A stretch of DNA of 31,833 bases from an uncultured Eubacteriales bacterium (GCA_934526185.1 CAKTAA010000022.1:1-31833); one strand, 5' to 3'; shown: positions 23,981 to 31,763, numbered from the stretch's first letter. The notes: generated by a model from the letters alone, not told the origin. Translations and numbers: made by a program.

Positions 23981-24065
23981 GTGTCCGGACGCGGTAAACA
24001 GAGGGGTAATTTTGACAAGCATCCTTATTACCGCTGCTGCATTCCGTCCGATACTTTGGAATCTG

Positions 24066-24542
24066 TTATAGAGAATACAAGGTCTGTTCGTAGTCCTTGA
24101 CATAATATTTAAGATTTTTCCTGCCTTTTTGAATGACGCTATGCCCCTCCTGCTCAAGCAGCTCCTTTTGCACTTCCATACCGCCGGGGTATTTCGGATT
24201 TAGCTCTCCATTTGCTTTTAATGTTCGCCAATAGGGAGTTTTGTCATCCGTTCTCTGATAACTTGCCCAGGCAACAATAGCTGTAAAAATTCCGGCGGTA
24301 ATCGGATCGGTAAAATCAGCCCCGCTTTGTTTTGCAAAGTATTCTCTGATAGCGCCCACTGTAAGCAGCTTTCCAAAAGGTACAAGCCGCATTACTTTGT
24401 CATAGTCGCCGGGCGGGGCAAAATACATCCTGTTTCCGCCGTACTTTGCTATGCTTTTTTCATCTGTTATGGTCTGAAATTTAGGCATATCCTTACTGTC
24501 ATGCAGCATAGCATTGAAATCTTTCTTTTCTTCATTTGCCAC
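24066..24542 (-). CDS. MGMT-family alkyltransferase-like protein lacking the acceptor cysteine
   Basis: A 158-residue protein with the DNA-binding fold of O6-alkylguanine transferases: PFGKLLTVGAIREYFAKQ (the helix-turn-helix part), a conserved TPYWRTLKANGEL, and GGMEVQKELLEQEGH. True Ada/Ogt enzymes have PCHRV with the alkyl-accepting Cys where this has PYWRT. It is therefore probably an ATL-type protein that binds damaged DNA or has another role, but does not repair by alkyl transfer. The GTG at 24542 follows GGGAGGTG at 7 nt; an in-frame ATG at 24626 lies upstream of its own promoter and is rejected. It is monocistronic with promoter 24565-24593. Confidence 0.78.
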   Translation of the reverse strand: MANEEKKDFNAMLHDSKDMPKFQTITDEKSIAKYGGNRMYFAPPGDYDKVMRLVPFGKLLTVGAIREYFAKQSGADFTDPITAGIFTAIVAWASYQRTDDKTPYWRTLKANGELNPKYPGGMEVQKELLEQEGHSVIQKGRKNLKYYVKDYEQTLYSL

Positions 24543-24564
24543 AGTGAAGCACCTCCCTCTCTGA

Positions 24565-24593
24565 ATTGTAGCACGAAAACCATACTTATACAA
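24565..24593 (-). promoter_or_regulatory. Promoter of the alkyltransferase-like gene
   Basis: Minus strand: TTGTAT (plus-strand ATACAA 24588-24593), a 17-bp spacer and TACAAT (plus-strand ATTGTA 24565-24570), 23 nt before the GTG start. Confidence 0.65.
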
Positions 24594-24889
24594 TGAGACA
24601 GTTAAAATTTCTCGCTGCCAAAACATAATTTATGGAGCGAAGCCTAATTCATTTTGTGAACCTTGACAAAAACGCGTAGTTTTGCCGCGGTACACAAACG
24701 TGCGCGACGGTGGCTGCTTTTGCGAAACAGCCTGCATTCACCGCAGGAATGGCAGCCGCTCGAAATGCGCGGAGCTTTTCCTGAATGAAAGACAAGCGCA
24801 TGAAACCTGCAAAAGCTCACACAGTCACGGCAACTGTATACTTGACTTCGACAAATGCGGAAAAAAACGAAAGCTTCCGTTTATCTGTC
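24594..24889. other. Region without a gene between the MGMT-like and DUF134 genes
   Basis: A short plus-strand frame (24682-24903) overlaps the DUF134 gene end and lacks an SD. A weak minus-strand terminator (AACGG/TTCGTT then T5, 24859-24882) may end the DUF134 transcript. Confidence 0.35.
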
Positions 24890-25321
24890 TTATCTGGTTT
24901 TAGAAATAACCATCCGGTCAGGCTGTTCCGCATCACAGTCGATATAGACAGAGCCGGCAGCAAAAGACGCTAAATTGACCGAAACAATGCTCCTGCCCGC
25001 TCCTCCGCACCCGCAGAATTCTTCCTGTCCGTCGCAAAGGCGGTAGGCGCCGCCTTTGATGCGAAGCGTCCGTCCCTCTACGAGGGCAGCCGTCACCTTT
25101 TTCCGTGCATCTGCGTAAATCTGCTGCGCTGTTGTGCGGGCAACATCCATGTATTTTCCGCACGCTTCCTGCGTAAATCCCTCCCTATCGATCAACTGCA
25201 TTGCTTCGTATTCTTCTACGATTAAAACAATCTCTTCTTTATTTTCGCCGGGCGTTTCCGGTACAAAAGAAGCGGATATAGGAAGCCGGCACACCTTTCT
25301 GCACCGTGGTCGACGTGCCAT
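24890..25321 (-). CDS. DUF134-family DNA-binding protein
   Basis: A 143-residue protein with the DUF134 signature: MARRPRCRKVC at the start, EYEAMQLIDREGFTQEACGKYMDVARTTAQQIYADARKKVTAALVEG as a sigma-70-region-4-like helix-turn-helix, and the closing RIKGGAYRLC. A Cys-rich stretch (CDGQEEFCGCGG) follows at about 105-116, and the last 30 residues extend beyond the domain. DUF134 genes often neighbour Mrp/NifB or dinitrogenase-cofactor-type proteins and iron-sulfur genes; here the divergent neighbours are a Crp/Fnr regulator and a ferredoxin protein. The ATG at 25321 has GGGGTGA as SD. Its promoter (25350-25377) is back to back with that of the Crp/Fnr gene. Confidence 0.85.
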   Translation of the reverse strand: MARRPRCRKVCRLPISASFVPETPGENKEEIVLIVEEYEAMQLIDREGFTQEACGKYMDVARTTAQQIYADARKKVTAALVEGRTLRIKGGAYRLCDGQEEFCGCGGAGRSIVSVNLASFAAGSVYIDCDAEQPDRMVISKTR

Positions 25322-25349
25322 GTCAGTCACCCCTTTCCTTGCTGCTGAT

Positions 25350-25377
25350 AGTATACCAGATCATCGGCACATGTCAA
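25350..25377 (-). promoter_or_regulatory. Promoter of the DUF134 gene
   Basis: Minus strand: a perfect TTGACA (plus-strand TGTCAA 25372-25377), a 16-bp spacer and TATACT (plus-strand AGTATA 25350-25355). Only 17 bp separate its -35 from the -35 of the divergent Crp/Fnr promoter, so one regulator could control both. Confidence 0.8.
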
Positions 25378-25394
25378 CGATACAGCGGAGTTTA

Positions 25395-25423
25395 TTGACA
25401 TATACCCAAAATTGTGCTATGCT
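25395..25423 (+). promoter_or_regulatory. Promoter of the Crp/Fnr-EFR1 operon
   Basis: A perfect TTGACA (25395-25400), a 17-bp spacer and TATGCT (25418-25423). The leader to the ATG at 25465 is about 35 nt. Confidence 0.8.
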
Positions 25424-25464
25424 TTCTATTGAAGTATTATACAATCGAACCAAGAGGTAATCTT

Positions 25465-26121
25465 ATGAATCTTGCAGAGTATTTGCCGTGCTGGAACAAG
25501 CTTACCGATGAAGAACAATCCCTTTTAGCAAACAGCGCTTTCATAAAGCAGGTTCCTGCCGGCGCGGTGATCCACGACGGCGGCGCCGACTGTATGGGGC
25601 TGCTGCTTGTGCGTGCCGGACAGCTTCGTGCCTGCATTTTTTCCGAGGAAGGAAAGGAGATTACTATATACCGCTTATTTGAAAGAGATCTTTGTCTTTT
25701 TTCCGCTTCCTGCATGATGAGAAGCATTCAGTTCGATATCACTGTATCCGCGGAAAAGGATAGCGAGGTATGGGTGATTCCCCTTGAGATATTTAAGGGA
25801 CTGATGGAAAAGTCCGTTGCGGTATCCAACTACATAAATGAAATTATGGGCACCCGCTTTACCGAGGTTATGTGGTTGATAGAGCAGGTGATGTGGAAGA
25901 GCTTTGATAAACGCCTTGCCGCGTTTCTGCTGGAGGAATGCAATATTGAAAATACCGAAACTCTGAAAATCACGCATGAACAGATTGCCGCTCACCTCGG
26001 CACCGCCCGAGAAGTCGTAACAAGGATGCTGAAATACTTTCAAACCGAAGAAATTGTGAAAATTACCAGAGGTATGGTTGAAATTGTCAATCGCAGAAAA
26101 TTAGAATCGTTAGCCGAATGA
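25465..26121 (+). CDS. Crp/Fnr-family transcription regulator
   Basis: A 218-residue regulator with an N-terminal cyclic-nucleotide-binding-like beta barrel (about 20-125) and a C-terminal winged helix. The recognition helix is in ITHEQIAAHLGTAREVVTRMLKYFQ. FNR-type Cys spacing at the N-terminus is absent, but C77 and C83 flank LFSAS in the DLCLFSASCMM segment; a C-x5-C pair here is common in gut Clostridia homologues and could sense redox or bind a cofactor. The ATG at 25465 follows AGAGGTAA; the in-frame ATG at 25414 lies inside the promoter. It overlaps closely with the downstream EFR1-type gene, so it probably controls a ferredoxin function and perhaps itself. Confidence 0.88.
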   Translation: MNLAEYLPCWNKLTDEEQSLLANSAFIKQVPAGAVIHDGGADCMGLLLVRAGQLRACIFSEEGKEITIYRLFERDLCLFSASCMMRSIQFDITVSAEKDSEVWVIPLEIFKGLMEKSVAVSNYINEIMGTRFTEVMWLIEQVMWKSFDKRLAAFLLEECNIENTETLKITHEQIAAHLGTAREVVTRMLKYFQTEEIVKITRGMVEIVNRRKLESLAE

Positions 26122-26129
26122 GGAGGCTT

Positions 26130-26882
26130 ATGTTATACAATATATATTTCAGTCCTACGGGAGGGACGAAGAGGGCGGCCGATTGCGTGGCACAGGCAAT
26201 CTGCGATGATTGCGTAACGGTTGATTTAATAAAAAATCCGAATCCTGAGCTTCGCCTCAGTCAAAAGGATCTGTGCCTGATTGCCGCTCCGTCCTTTGGC
26301 GGCAGAGTTCCGGCTGTTTGTGCCGATTTGTTTTCAAAAATCAGCGGGAACGGTGCGAAATGTGTGCTGCTTGTGGTGTTTGGCAACCGTGCTGTTGATG
26401 ACGCCTTAGCAGAGCTTTCTGACATTGCTGAAAAAGGCGGCTTTATCGTTATTGCGGCTATAGAAGCGGTTGCTGAACACTCCCTTGCCCGTATTTATGC
26501 CAACGGAAGGCCGGACACTGCGGACGCAGAAGAACTGACAGCTTTCGGTAAAAAAATAAAGAGTAAATTTTTAAGCGGAGATATCTCGGCTATTGCCGTT
26601 CCCGGCGCCCGTCCATATAAGCAGGCCGGCACAAGGCCAATGGACCTTGTGCTGCGTGATACCTGCATCGGATGCAAAACGTGCGTCAGAGAATGTCCTG
26701 TGGGTGCTATATCGCCGGGGAATGTGAGCGTTTACGATAAAGAAAAATGTTTTTCCTGTTTGCACTGCGTTTCGGTCTGTCCTATGAAAGCAAGACAGAA
26801 TTCATCCGAAACAACGAAAATGTTTGAAGAACGCCTGCGTGAGAGATGCACGGAACGAAAGCAAAACAAGCTGTATATATAG
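26130..26882 (+). CDS. Flavodoxin-ferredoxin (EFR1-type) protein
   Basis: A 250-residue fusion. An N-terminal flavodoxin-like domain starts YNIYFSPTGGTKRAAD, the FMN phosphate-binding loop. The C-terminal dicluster ferredoxin has C179, C182, C185 and C189 (CIGCKTCVRECP) and a second CFSCLHCVSVCP. Such proteins move electrons between FMN and two 4Fe-4S clusters in anaerobes; the partner enzymes are unknown. AGGAGG lies 3 nt before ATG 26130. An ATG at 26118 overlaps the Crp/Fnr stop codon but has no SD. It is co-transcribed with the regulator upstream. A strong terminator follows at 27058 after a 175-nt tail. Confidence 0.9.
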   Translation: MLYNIYFSPTGGTKRAADCVAQAICDDCVTVDLIKNPNPELRLSQKDLCLIAAPSFGGRVPAVCADLFSKISGNGAKCVLLVVFGNRAVDDALAELSDIAEKGGFIVIAAIEAVAEHSLARIYANGRPDTADAEELTAFGKKIKSKFLSGDISAIAVPGARPYKQAGTRPMDLVLRDTCIGCKTCVRECPVGAISPGNVSVYDKEKCFSCLHCVSVCPMKARQNSSETTKMFEERLRERCTERKQNKLYI

Positions 26883-27057
26883 CTTGTGTAATGAAAAACA
26901 AGAGCGACGGGGATCGGATTCAGAAAAAAGCCGCAGGGGTTTCCGTGGTGTTCCAAATAAAGAATAGAGGGCGGCATTGCTTGATTTTCCATCCATCGAA
27001 AAGACCGAAAGAATTACCGCAAACCATACGCATTTGCCTTTGCGGGACTGCCCGCAC
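26883..27057 (+). other. Untranslated tail after the EFR1-type gene
   Basis: No gene is seen. A perfect GCGGG/ACTG/CCCGC hairpin (27042-27055) stands directly before the terminator stem at 27058. Confidence 0.4.
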
Positions 27058-27082
27058 ATCGCCCGAAACGGGCGATTTTTTT
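27058..27082 (+). terminator. Intrinsic terminator of the Crp/Fnr-EFR1 operon
   Basis: ATCGCCCG/AAA/CGGGCGAT (27058-27076) followed by six further T. A textbook hairpin. Confidence 0.92.
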
Positions 27083-27170
27083 GCCGTTTTTTTCTCGCTG
27101 ATATGCTTTCGTCGGCATACGGGAGGCGCAGCGGTGTCGTTTGGCAGAGTCTAATGAAAGGGAATTTCTC

Positions 27171-27701
27171 CTATCGCCCTCTGTATTCTTGCTTTAGTAC
27201 CTCTGCCATTTCCTCCGGCGATTCCTGACATCCACCGGCAAGCCAAATTTTAATAATGGCATTCAGACCGTTTCGAAAAAATTCAATATGATACCTGAGA
27301 TTGCTGTCAATGTGTTCTTTCTCAGCCCGCTTTATGTCATATGCCGAAACAAGGTGTTTGTCATCATAACATAGCTTGAAATAAGTTTTATAAAAAATTT
27401 GATTCTCCTTAATATGTGTAAACATCTTTAGTGCGCCGCTGCGTTCATTAACGTAATCATAATCAGCAAACAGGCTGCTAAAATTATTTTCCAGCTTTTC
27501 TCTCGTTTTATCGGCAAGATCATATATATCAATATAGTTCGCATAAAAAGTGCTGCGATTCAGTCCTGTGCTTTGAATTATGTCCGAAACGGTTATTTTT
27601 TTGATCTCACGGGTTTGCAAAAGCTCTATAAACGCCTTTTCAATTTTCTCTTGCGACTCCCTGCGTCGTCTGTTGTTTTTTACATTCATACTTTTTTCCA
27701 T
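27171..27701 (-). CDS. TetR/AcrR-family transcription regulator
   Basis: A 176-residue regulator. The N-terminal helix-turn-helix is RRRRESQEKIEKAFIELL, then KITVSDIIQSTGLNRSTFYANYIDIYDLADKTREKLE, the classical TetR sequence pattern. The C-terminal part (about 70-176) is helical, with LKMFTHIKENQIFYKTYF and HIEFFRNGLNAIIKIWLAGG as in the TetR_C group of Firmicutes regulators; the ligand is unknown. Start ATG 27701; ATG 27689 is also possible. It diverges from two membrane proteins. Their promoters overlap on a palindromic -10 element and are flanked by an inverted repeat, so the regulator probably represses both units. Confidence 0.9.
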   Translation of the reverse strand: MEKSMNVKNNRRRRESQEKIEKAFIELLQTREIKKITVSDIIQSTGLNRSTFYANYIDIYDLADKTREKLENNFSSLFADYDYVNERSGALKMFTHIKENQIFYKTYFKLCYDDKHLVSAYDIKRAEKEHIDSNLRYHIEFFRNGLNAIIKIWLAGGCQESPEEMAEVLKQEYRGR

Positions 27702-27706
27702 TATTC

Positions 27707-27786
27707 CAACACTTATCGTAAATTTGATGATTGTTTTGTTCTCACGCAGATAGTATACTATAAATGCAATAGAAGCACAAGTGTTG
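27707..27786. promoter_or_regulatory. Overlapping divergent promoters and candidate TetR operator
   Basis: Plus strand: TTGTTT (27731-27736), 17-bp spacer, TATACT (27754-27759). Minus strand: TTGTGC (plus-strand GCACAA 27775-27780), 17-bp spacer, TATACT (plus-strand AGTATA 27752-27757). Both -10 elements lie within the 12-bp palindrome ATAGTATACTAT (27750-27761). CAACACTT (27707-27714) and AAGTGTTG (27779-27786) form an inverted pair around the region; the second overlaps the minus-strand -35. Confidence 0.7.
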
Positions 27787-27809
27787 ATTTAATGAAAGGA
27801 GATTACAAA

Positions 27810-28178
27810 ATGAAAAAGAGTAGCTTTGCTGCATTGATAATGGGAACTGTAAGCGGGGTGCTTTTTGCACTCGGTATGTGTATGGTGCTTTTGCCGGAGT
27901 GGAACGCATTTAAGGAGGGCATTATCTTCGGCGGTGCAGGAATGCTCCTCGGTGTTATTACGGTGCTTGTGTGGTGCAAGCTGGAAAACAAGAAACTGCC
28001 TAAAATGAACGGCAAAAGTATCCTACGCATCCTTTACGGCATTCTCGCAGCTTTGGTTTTTGGCGTCGGTATGTGCATGTGCCTTGTCTGGCAGCAAATT
28101 GTGTGGGGAACACTTGTAGGACTGCTCGGCATGATTCTGCTGATTGCCTGGATACCGATGATGAAAGGCATCAAATGA
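27810..28178 (+). CDS. Small polytopic membrane protein
   Basis: A 122-residue hydrophobic protein with four predicted membrane helices: about 5-28 (SFAALIMGTVSGVLFALGMCMVLL), 38-56 (GIIFGGAGMLLGVITVLVW), 70-92 and 97-116. Both helical pairs contain a repeated LxFALGMCM/LVFGVGMCM motif, so it may have arisen by duplication. Function is unknown. AAAGGAG lies 8 nt before ATG 27810; an upstream frame reaching into the TetR gene is ignored. Its stop overlaps the ATG of the next gene (ATGA), so the two are translationally coupled. It is the first gene of the unit controlled by the divergent TetR protein. Confidence 0.75.
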   Translation: MKKSSFAALIMGTVSGVLFALGMCMVLLPEWNAFKEGIIFGGAGMLLGVITVLVWCKLENKKLPKMNGKSILRILYGILAALVFGVGMCMCLVWQQIVWGTLVGLLGMILLIAWIPMMKGIK

Positions 28179-28960
28179 AAGCGTTGAGAATAGTAAAAAA
28201 TCCATACATAAGCCTTGCTGTTAACTTTGCCTATGCAATTGGCAATTGTACAGTAGGATTTCTTGCTTGTTCGTGGTGGTTTATTGCAGTCGGCGCTTAC
28301 TATACCGTACTCGCTGCAGCTCGCTTTTCCATATTCAAAATTGAACGCAAAGCCAACGGCAATTCTGACATGGAACTGCTCGCAAAGCGGATTACGGGAG
28401 TTTTGTTGGTCCTGCTCTCCTTTTGTATAGTCGGCGTTACTATTTTGTCCGTTGCCGAGAAACGGGGAACGGTGTTCCACGAGATCATTATGATAGCCAT
28501 TGCCACATATACCTTTGCGAAAATTACGGTAGCGATTATTGGAATGGTAAAAGCAGCAAAACGAACTTCACCGATCATAAAGACACTGCGAAATCTATCG
28601 TTTGCAGATGCATCTGTTTCAATCTATACTCTGCAGCGATCTATGCTCGTGTCTTTTCCGGGCATGGAACCGGCTGAAATTCTATTATTTAATATTTTAA
28701 CAGGTGCGGCAGTATGGCTTATTGTGCTGTTTTTCGGAATCAATCTGATAGGAGGAAAACACGTAGATATGGCGAAATCAAAAATTGTAAAGACAAGCGA
28801 AAGGATCGCCGGAGCAGTAACCGGCGGCTACAGGAAAATTGAGCAGGGCGTCGTCCAAGGCTATACCAAAATCGAGGATAAGTTTGTAGATGCTTACCTT
28901 ACCAAAGACGGTGAAACCGTTGAAGAAGCCAAAGCAAGACTAAAAAAAGAAAACAAATAA
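28175..28960 (+). CDS. Multi-pass membrane protein with charged cytoplasmic tail
   Basis: A 261-residue protein. Roughly six membrane helices lie in the first 195 residues, among them FLACSWWFIAVGAYYTVLAA, ITGVLLVLLSFCIVGVTIL and ILTGAAVWLIVLFFGINLIG. The last 62 or so residues are a soluble amphipathic tail (KTSERIAGAVTGGYRKIEQ, then KIEDKFVDAYLTKDGETVEE, ending AKARLKKENK). Similar KIEDKFVD-x-[YF]LTKDGET tails occur in many Clostridia small proteins. No enzymatic motif is visible. The ATG overlaps the stop of the preceding gene by four bases, and AAAGG precedes it. It is the second gene of the TetR-linked unit; a strong terminator follows. An efflux or envelope role would fit a TetR neighbour but is only a guess. 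Confidence 0.75.
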   Translation: MKALRIVKNPYISLAVNFAYAIGNCTVGFLACSWWFIAVGAYYTVLAAARFSIFKIERKANGNSDMELLAKRITGVLLVLLSFCIVGVTILSVAEKRGTVFHEIIMIAIATYTFAKITVAIIGMVKAAKRTSPIIKTLRNLSFADASVSIYTLQRSMLVSFPGMEPAEILLFNILTGAAVWLIVLFFGINLIGGKHVDMAKSKIVKTSERIAGAVTGGYRKIEQGVVQGYTKIEDKFVDAYLTKDGETVEEAKARLKKENK

Positions 28961-28966
28961 ACAACA

Positions 28967-29004
28967 ACGGCAGCAAGGAGATTTTTCTCCTTGCTGCCGT
29001 TTTC
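28967..29004 (+). terminator. Intrinsic terminator of the TetR-linked membrane-protein operon
   Basis: A perfect 14-bp stem (ACGGCAGCAAGGAG at 28967-28980 and its complement at 28987-29000) with an ATTTTT loop, then TTTC. Confidence 0.88.
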
Positions 29005-29530
29005 TGCCGTCCTATAACAAAATGGGAAAATTTTACAATCATACTTTCATTTTGCTTATCCTATTCGGTTTTCGTTTTTCTCCGTTAAGGATAATCGCAC
29101 TTTGGTATCACTTTTTAAAAAATTGTGTGGCAGCAAAAATGCCCTCGTTTGGGATTATACCGATACCAAACGAGGGCGATAGTAGTATCAAAAGTGGTCT
29201 GCAAAGTCCAATGCTGCAGGAATATTTATGGTGCAGTCTCGGACGGTACTATGTAGGGGGATTTTCATAAATACGTCATAAACTATTGCTGTATAAATTG
29301 AAGTGACAATTTAATGCATTGATAAAATACATGGATGGATTCATACTTCCGATTTCATTAAGCATTTCCAATCAAGCTCATATCCTCCGAAAAGGTTATT
29401 CTTTTCGGAGGATCTATGTGCTGATTCTCTTTTGAGCCGCAATTTTCCTAACCGTTCATCGTGCTTGTCATCTGCGGTATGAAAAGAGTTTTGCCCCGTC
29501 TTTACATCCCCTCACGCTCATTTTTCTGTT
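29005..29530 (-). other. Gene-free region holding two long perfect hairpins, 3' of the GH3 gene
   Basis: An 82-codon plus-strand frame has no SD. Two strong inverted repeats are present: GCCCTCGTTTGG (29141-29152) with CCAAACGAGGGC (29166-29177), and ATCCTCCGAAAAG (29382-29394) with CTTTTCGGAGGAT (29401-29413). The first is a terminator on the minus strand (listed separately). The second has no U-tract on either strand. Confidence 0.55.
29136..29177 (-). terminator. Intrinsic terminator on the minus strand, probably ending the GH3 transcript
   Basis: A 12-bp perfect stem with a 13-nt loop followed, on the minus strand, by ATTTTTGC. It lies about 350 nt after the GH3 stop, which would leave a long 3' UTR. 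Confidence 0.7.
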
Positions 29531-31684
29531 TTATTTGATCCTGATCTCCAGCTCGTCTTTTGCGTAGCAGTCAGGGCCCACCCATACCTTGAACTTGCCT
29601 GGCTCGACGATGTACTTTCGCTCGTCGTCCCAGTATCCAAGCTCCTTCGCGGTGAGACGAAAGACAACCGTCTTTTCCTCGCCCGGCGCATAGGTCTGCT
29701 TATCGAAGCCTTTGAGCTCGCGAATGGGACGTGTCAGCTTTGCCACACAGTCGTGAATGTAGCACTGCGCGACCTCGCGCCCCTCGCGCTCACCGGTGTT
29801 CTTCACCTTCACGCTGATCTCAAATGCGCCGCCGTTCATGATCTCATCGTATGAGATCTCGCAGCGCTCCGCTTTTGCGCCGCTGTATTCGAATGTGGTG
29901 TAGGAAAGGCCGTATCCGAAAGGATACATCGGCGTATCAAGGCTGTCGCGATAATTGCCGAGTTTGTTGCCGGGGTAATACCCCTCGTTGTCCCGGCAGG
30001 ACGAGGTCTGATTGTAGTAGATCGGCTCCTGACCGGTCACGCGCGGGATGGTGATCGGCAGACGACCGCTCGGGTTGAGATCGCCGAACAGCGCCGCTGC
30101 GAGCGAGTGCGAACCCTGCGTGCCGTTGTGCCAGCCGTAGATGATCGCGTCAAAGTACGGTTCTATCGATTCGAGAGCGAGCGGACGGCCTGCGCGGATA
30201 ATTGCGATCATCGGAACACGGTAGCGCGCGACGGACTTGATCATCTCTTTCTGATCAGCGGAAAGCTCGAGCGAAGTGACGTTTGAGTTCTCTCCGTCCA
30301 TTATCGGGTGCTGGCCGAGTATAAATACCGCACATTTCGTATGACGGGTGAATTCAACCAGCGGATCAAGGTAAGCGGAGGTCATAAACGCTGCGTTTAC
30401 ATCCGGGTAGTCCTTGCGGAGGGCTGTTTCAAAATCGTCTATGCGGTCGATGCTTGCGTTCGTTGACCAGCAGCCGAGGTTGAGCGACTTCTCGTGAGTA
30501 AGGTTGCCGAAAACCGTGATCGGCGTGTCCTTGGAGAGCGGCAGCACGCCGTTGTTCTTCAGAAGCGTCACGCACTCGTCAGCCAGGGAACGCGATACGG
30601 CATCATGAGCTGCATAGTCAATCGGACGGTACTCCGTATAGGGGTGATCGAACAGACCGAGCCGGAACTTGACGCGCAGAATGCGGCGTACCGCCTCGTC
30701 GAGCACTTCCATCGATATCGTCCCTTCCTCAACACATTTCTCTACATTTTCAATATATACTTCGTCGCGCATATCCATGTCGATACCGGCGTTGAGCGCC
30801 TGACGCGCGCAGTCCTTGCGATCCTCGGCAACGCCGTGGCGCTCAAGCTGCTTTACTGCATGGTCGTCGGAGACAACAAAGCCGTCAAATCCCATTTCGC
30901 CGCGAAGAACATCGGTGAGCAGATACCTGTTCGATGCCATCGGGTGTCCGGAAATGTCGTTGAATGCGTTCATTACTGTCTGGCATCCTGCCTCGACCGC
31001 CGCATGAAATGCAGGGAGATAGTAGTTGCGGAGTGTCTGGTCGGAAATCTCCGCCTTGTGATAGTCAACGCCGGCTTCTGCTCCGCCGTAGCCGACAAAG
31101 TGCTTAGCGCAGGCCGCCATTGAGTCGGGCGCACTCAAATCGTCCCCCTGCAAGCCCTCCACGATAGCGCGTGCGACAGATGCGCCGACGTACGGATCCT
31201 CGCCCGGACCTTCGGTGCAGCGTCCCCAACGCGGATCGTGAGACAGATCGAGCATAGGCGTGAAAGTCCAGTGCTGGCTGTCAACGGTTGCCTCCTCGGC
31301 GATGCAGCGGTATGCTTTCTTCACCATCTCCGGATTAAACGCAGCCGCCATTGCGAGCGGATCGGGGTAGACTGTGTGGTGGCCGTGGATAACGTCGTGT
31401 CCGTATATCAGAGGAATGCCGAGACGGCTCTCTTCCACGGCAATACGCTGCATCTCGTTGAAATATTTGCGGCTCTCATGCGAGCCCTCGCAGTCAACGT
31501 CCCAGGAATTGGCAGCGCCCATGATGAATGAGCCGGTCTTACCGCTGCGCACCAGTTCCTGCAGCGTTCCGCTGCCGTCGTCGCCTCCGCTGACTTGATT
31601 CAGCTGACCAACCTTTTCGGCAACGGTCATTTTTGCAATAAGCTCGTCTATTCTTTTTTCAATTACAGGATCTTTCTTTATCAT
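29531..31684 (-). CDS. Glycoside hydrolase family 3 beta-glucosidase (BglX-like)
   Basis: A 717-residue GH3 enzyme that releases terminal beta-linked glucose or xylose from oligosaccharides by a retaining mechanism. The N-terminal TIM barrel carries DLSHDPRWGRCTEGPGEDPYV, the KHFVGYGGAEAG substrate loop and the nucleophile D273 in VVSDDHAVKQL. The alpha/beta sandwich domain (about 360-600) includes VTLLKNNGVLPLSKD and ILGQHPIMDGENSN. A C-terminal fibronectin-III-like domain (about 640-715) includes VKVKNTGEREGREVAQ. There is no signal peptide, so it is probably cytoplasmic and acts on imported sugars. The ATG at 31684 is chosen because GAGGT lies 5 nt upstream; the longer frame from 31735 begins inside the promoter. 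It is monocistronic within the window. Confidence 0.94.
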   Translation of the reverse strand: MIKKDPVIEKRIDELIAKMTVAEKVGQLNQVSGGDDGSGTLQELVRSGKTGSFIMGAANSWDVDCEGSHESRKYFNEMQRIAVEESRLGIPLIYGHDVIHGHHTVYPDPLAMAAAFNPEMVKKAYRCIAEEATVDSQHWTFTPMLDLSHDPRWGRCTEGPGEDPYVGASVARAIVEGLQGDDLSAPDSMAACAKHFVGYGGAEAGVDYHKAEISDQTLRNYYLPAFHAAVEAGCQTVMNAFNDISGHPMASNRYLLTDVLRGEMGFDGFVVSDDHAVKQLERHGVAEDRKDCARQALNAGIDMDMRDEVYIENVEKCVEEGTISMEVLDEAVRRILRVKFRLGLFDHPYTEYRPIDYAAHDAVSRSLADECVTLLKNNGVLPLSKDTPITVFGNLTHEKSLNLGCWSTNASIDRIDDFETALRKDYPDVNAAFMTSAYLDPLVEFTRHTKCAVFILGQHPIMDGENSNVTSLELSADQKEMIKSVARYRVPMIAIIRAGRPLALESIEPYFDAIIYGWHNGTQGSHSLAAALFGDLNPSGRLPITIPRVTGQEPIYYNQTSSCRDNEGYYPGNKLGNYRDSLDTPMYPFGYGLSYTTFEYSGAKAERCEISYDEIMNGGAFEISVKVKNTGEREGREVAQCYIHDCVAKLTRPIRELKGFDKQTYAPGEEKTVVFRLTAKELGYWDDERKYIVEPGKFKVWVGPDCYAKDELEIRIK

Positions 31685-31734
31685 ATGTGACCTCATAGTA
31701 AAGTAGATTTGCCGTCGGGCAATTTTACAAAACA

Positions 31735-31763
31735 ATTATATTGGAAATCGCATCCAAAGTCAA
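31735..31763 (-). promoter_or_regulatory. Strong sigma-A promoter of the GH3 gene
   Basis: Minus strand: TTGACT (plus-strand AGTCAA 31758-31763), a 17-bp spacer and a perfect TATAAT (plus-strand ATTATA 31735-31740). Just downstream, TTGCC/GGCAA (31709-31722) is a small palindrome in the leader that could be an operator for a sugar-responsive regulator. Confidence 0.85.

Noticed and set aside
26245..26260. CTGAGCTTCGCCTCAG hairpin resembling the dispersed repeat
   Set aside because: It lies inside the EFR1-type coding frame, lacks the flanking repeat sequence, and is probably a chance resemblance.
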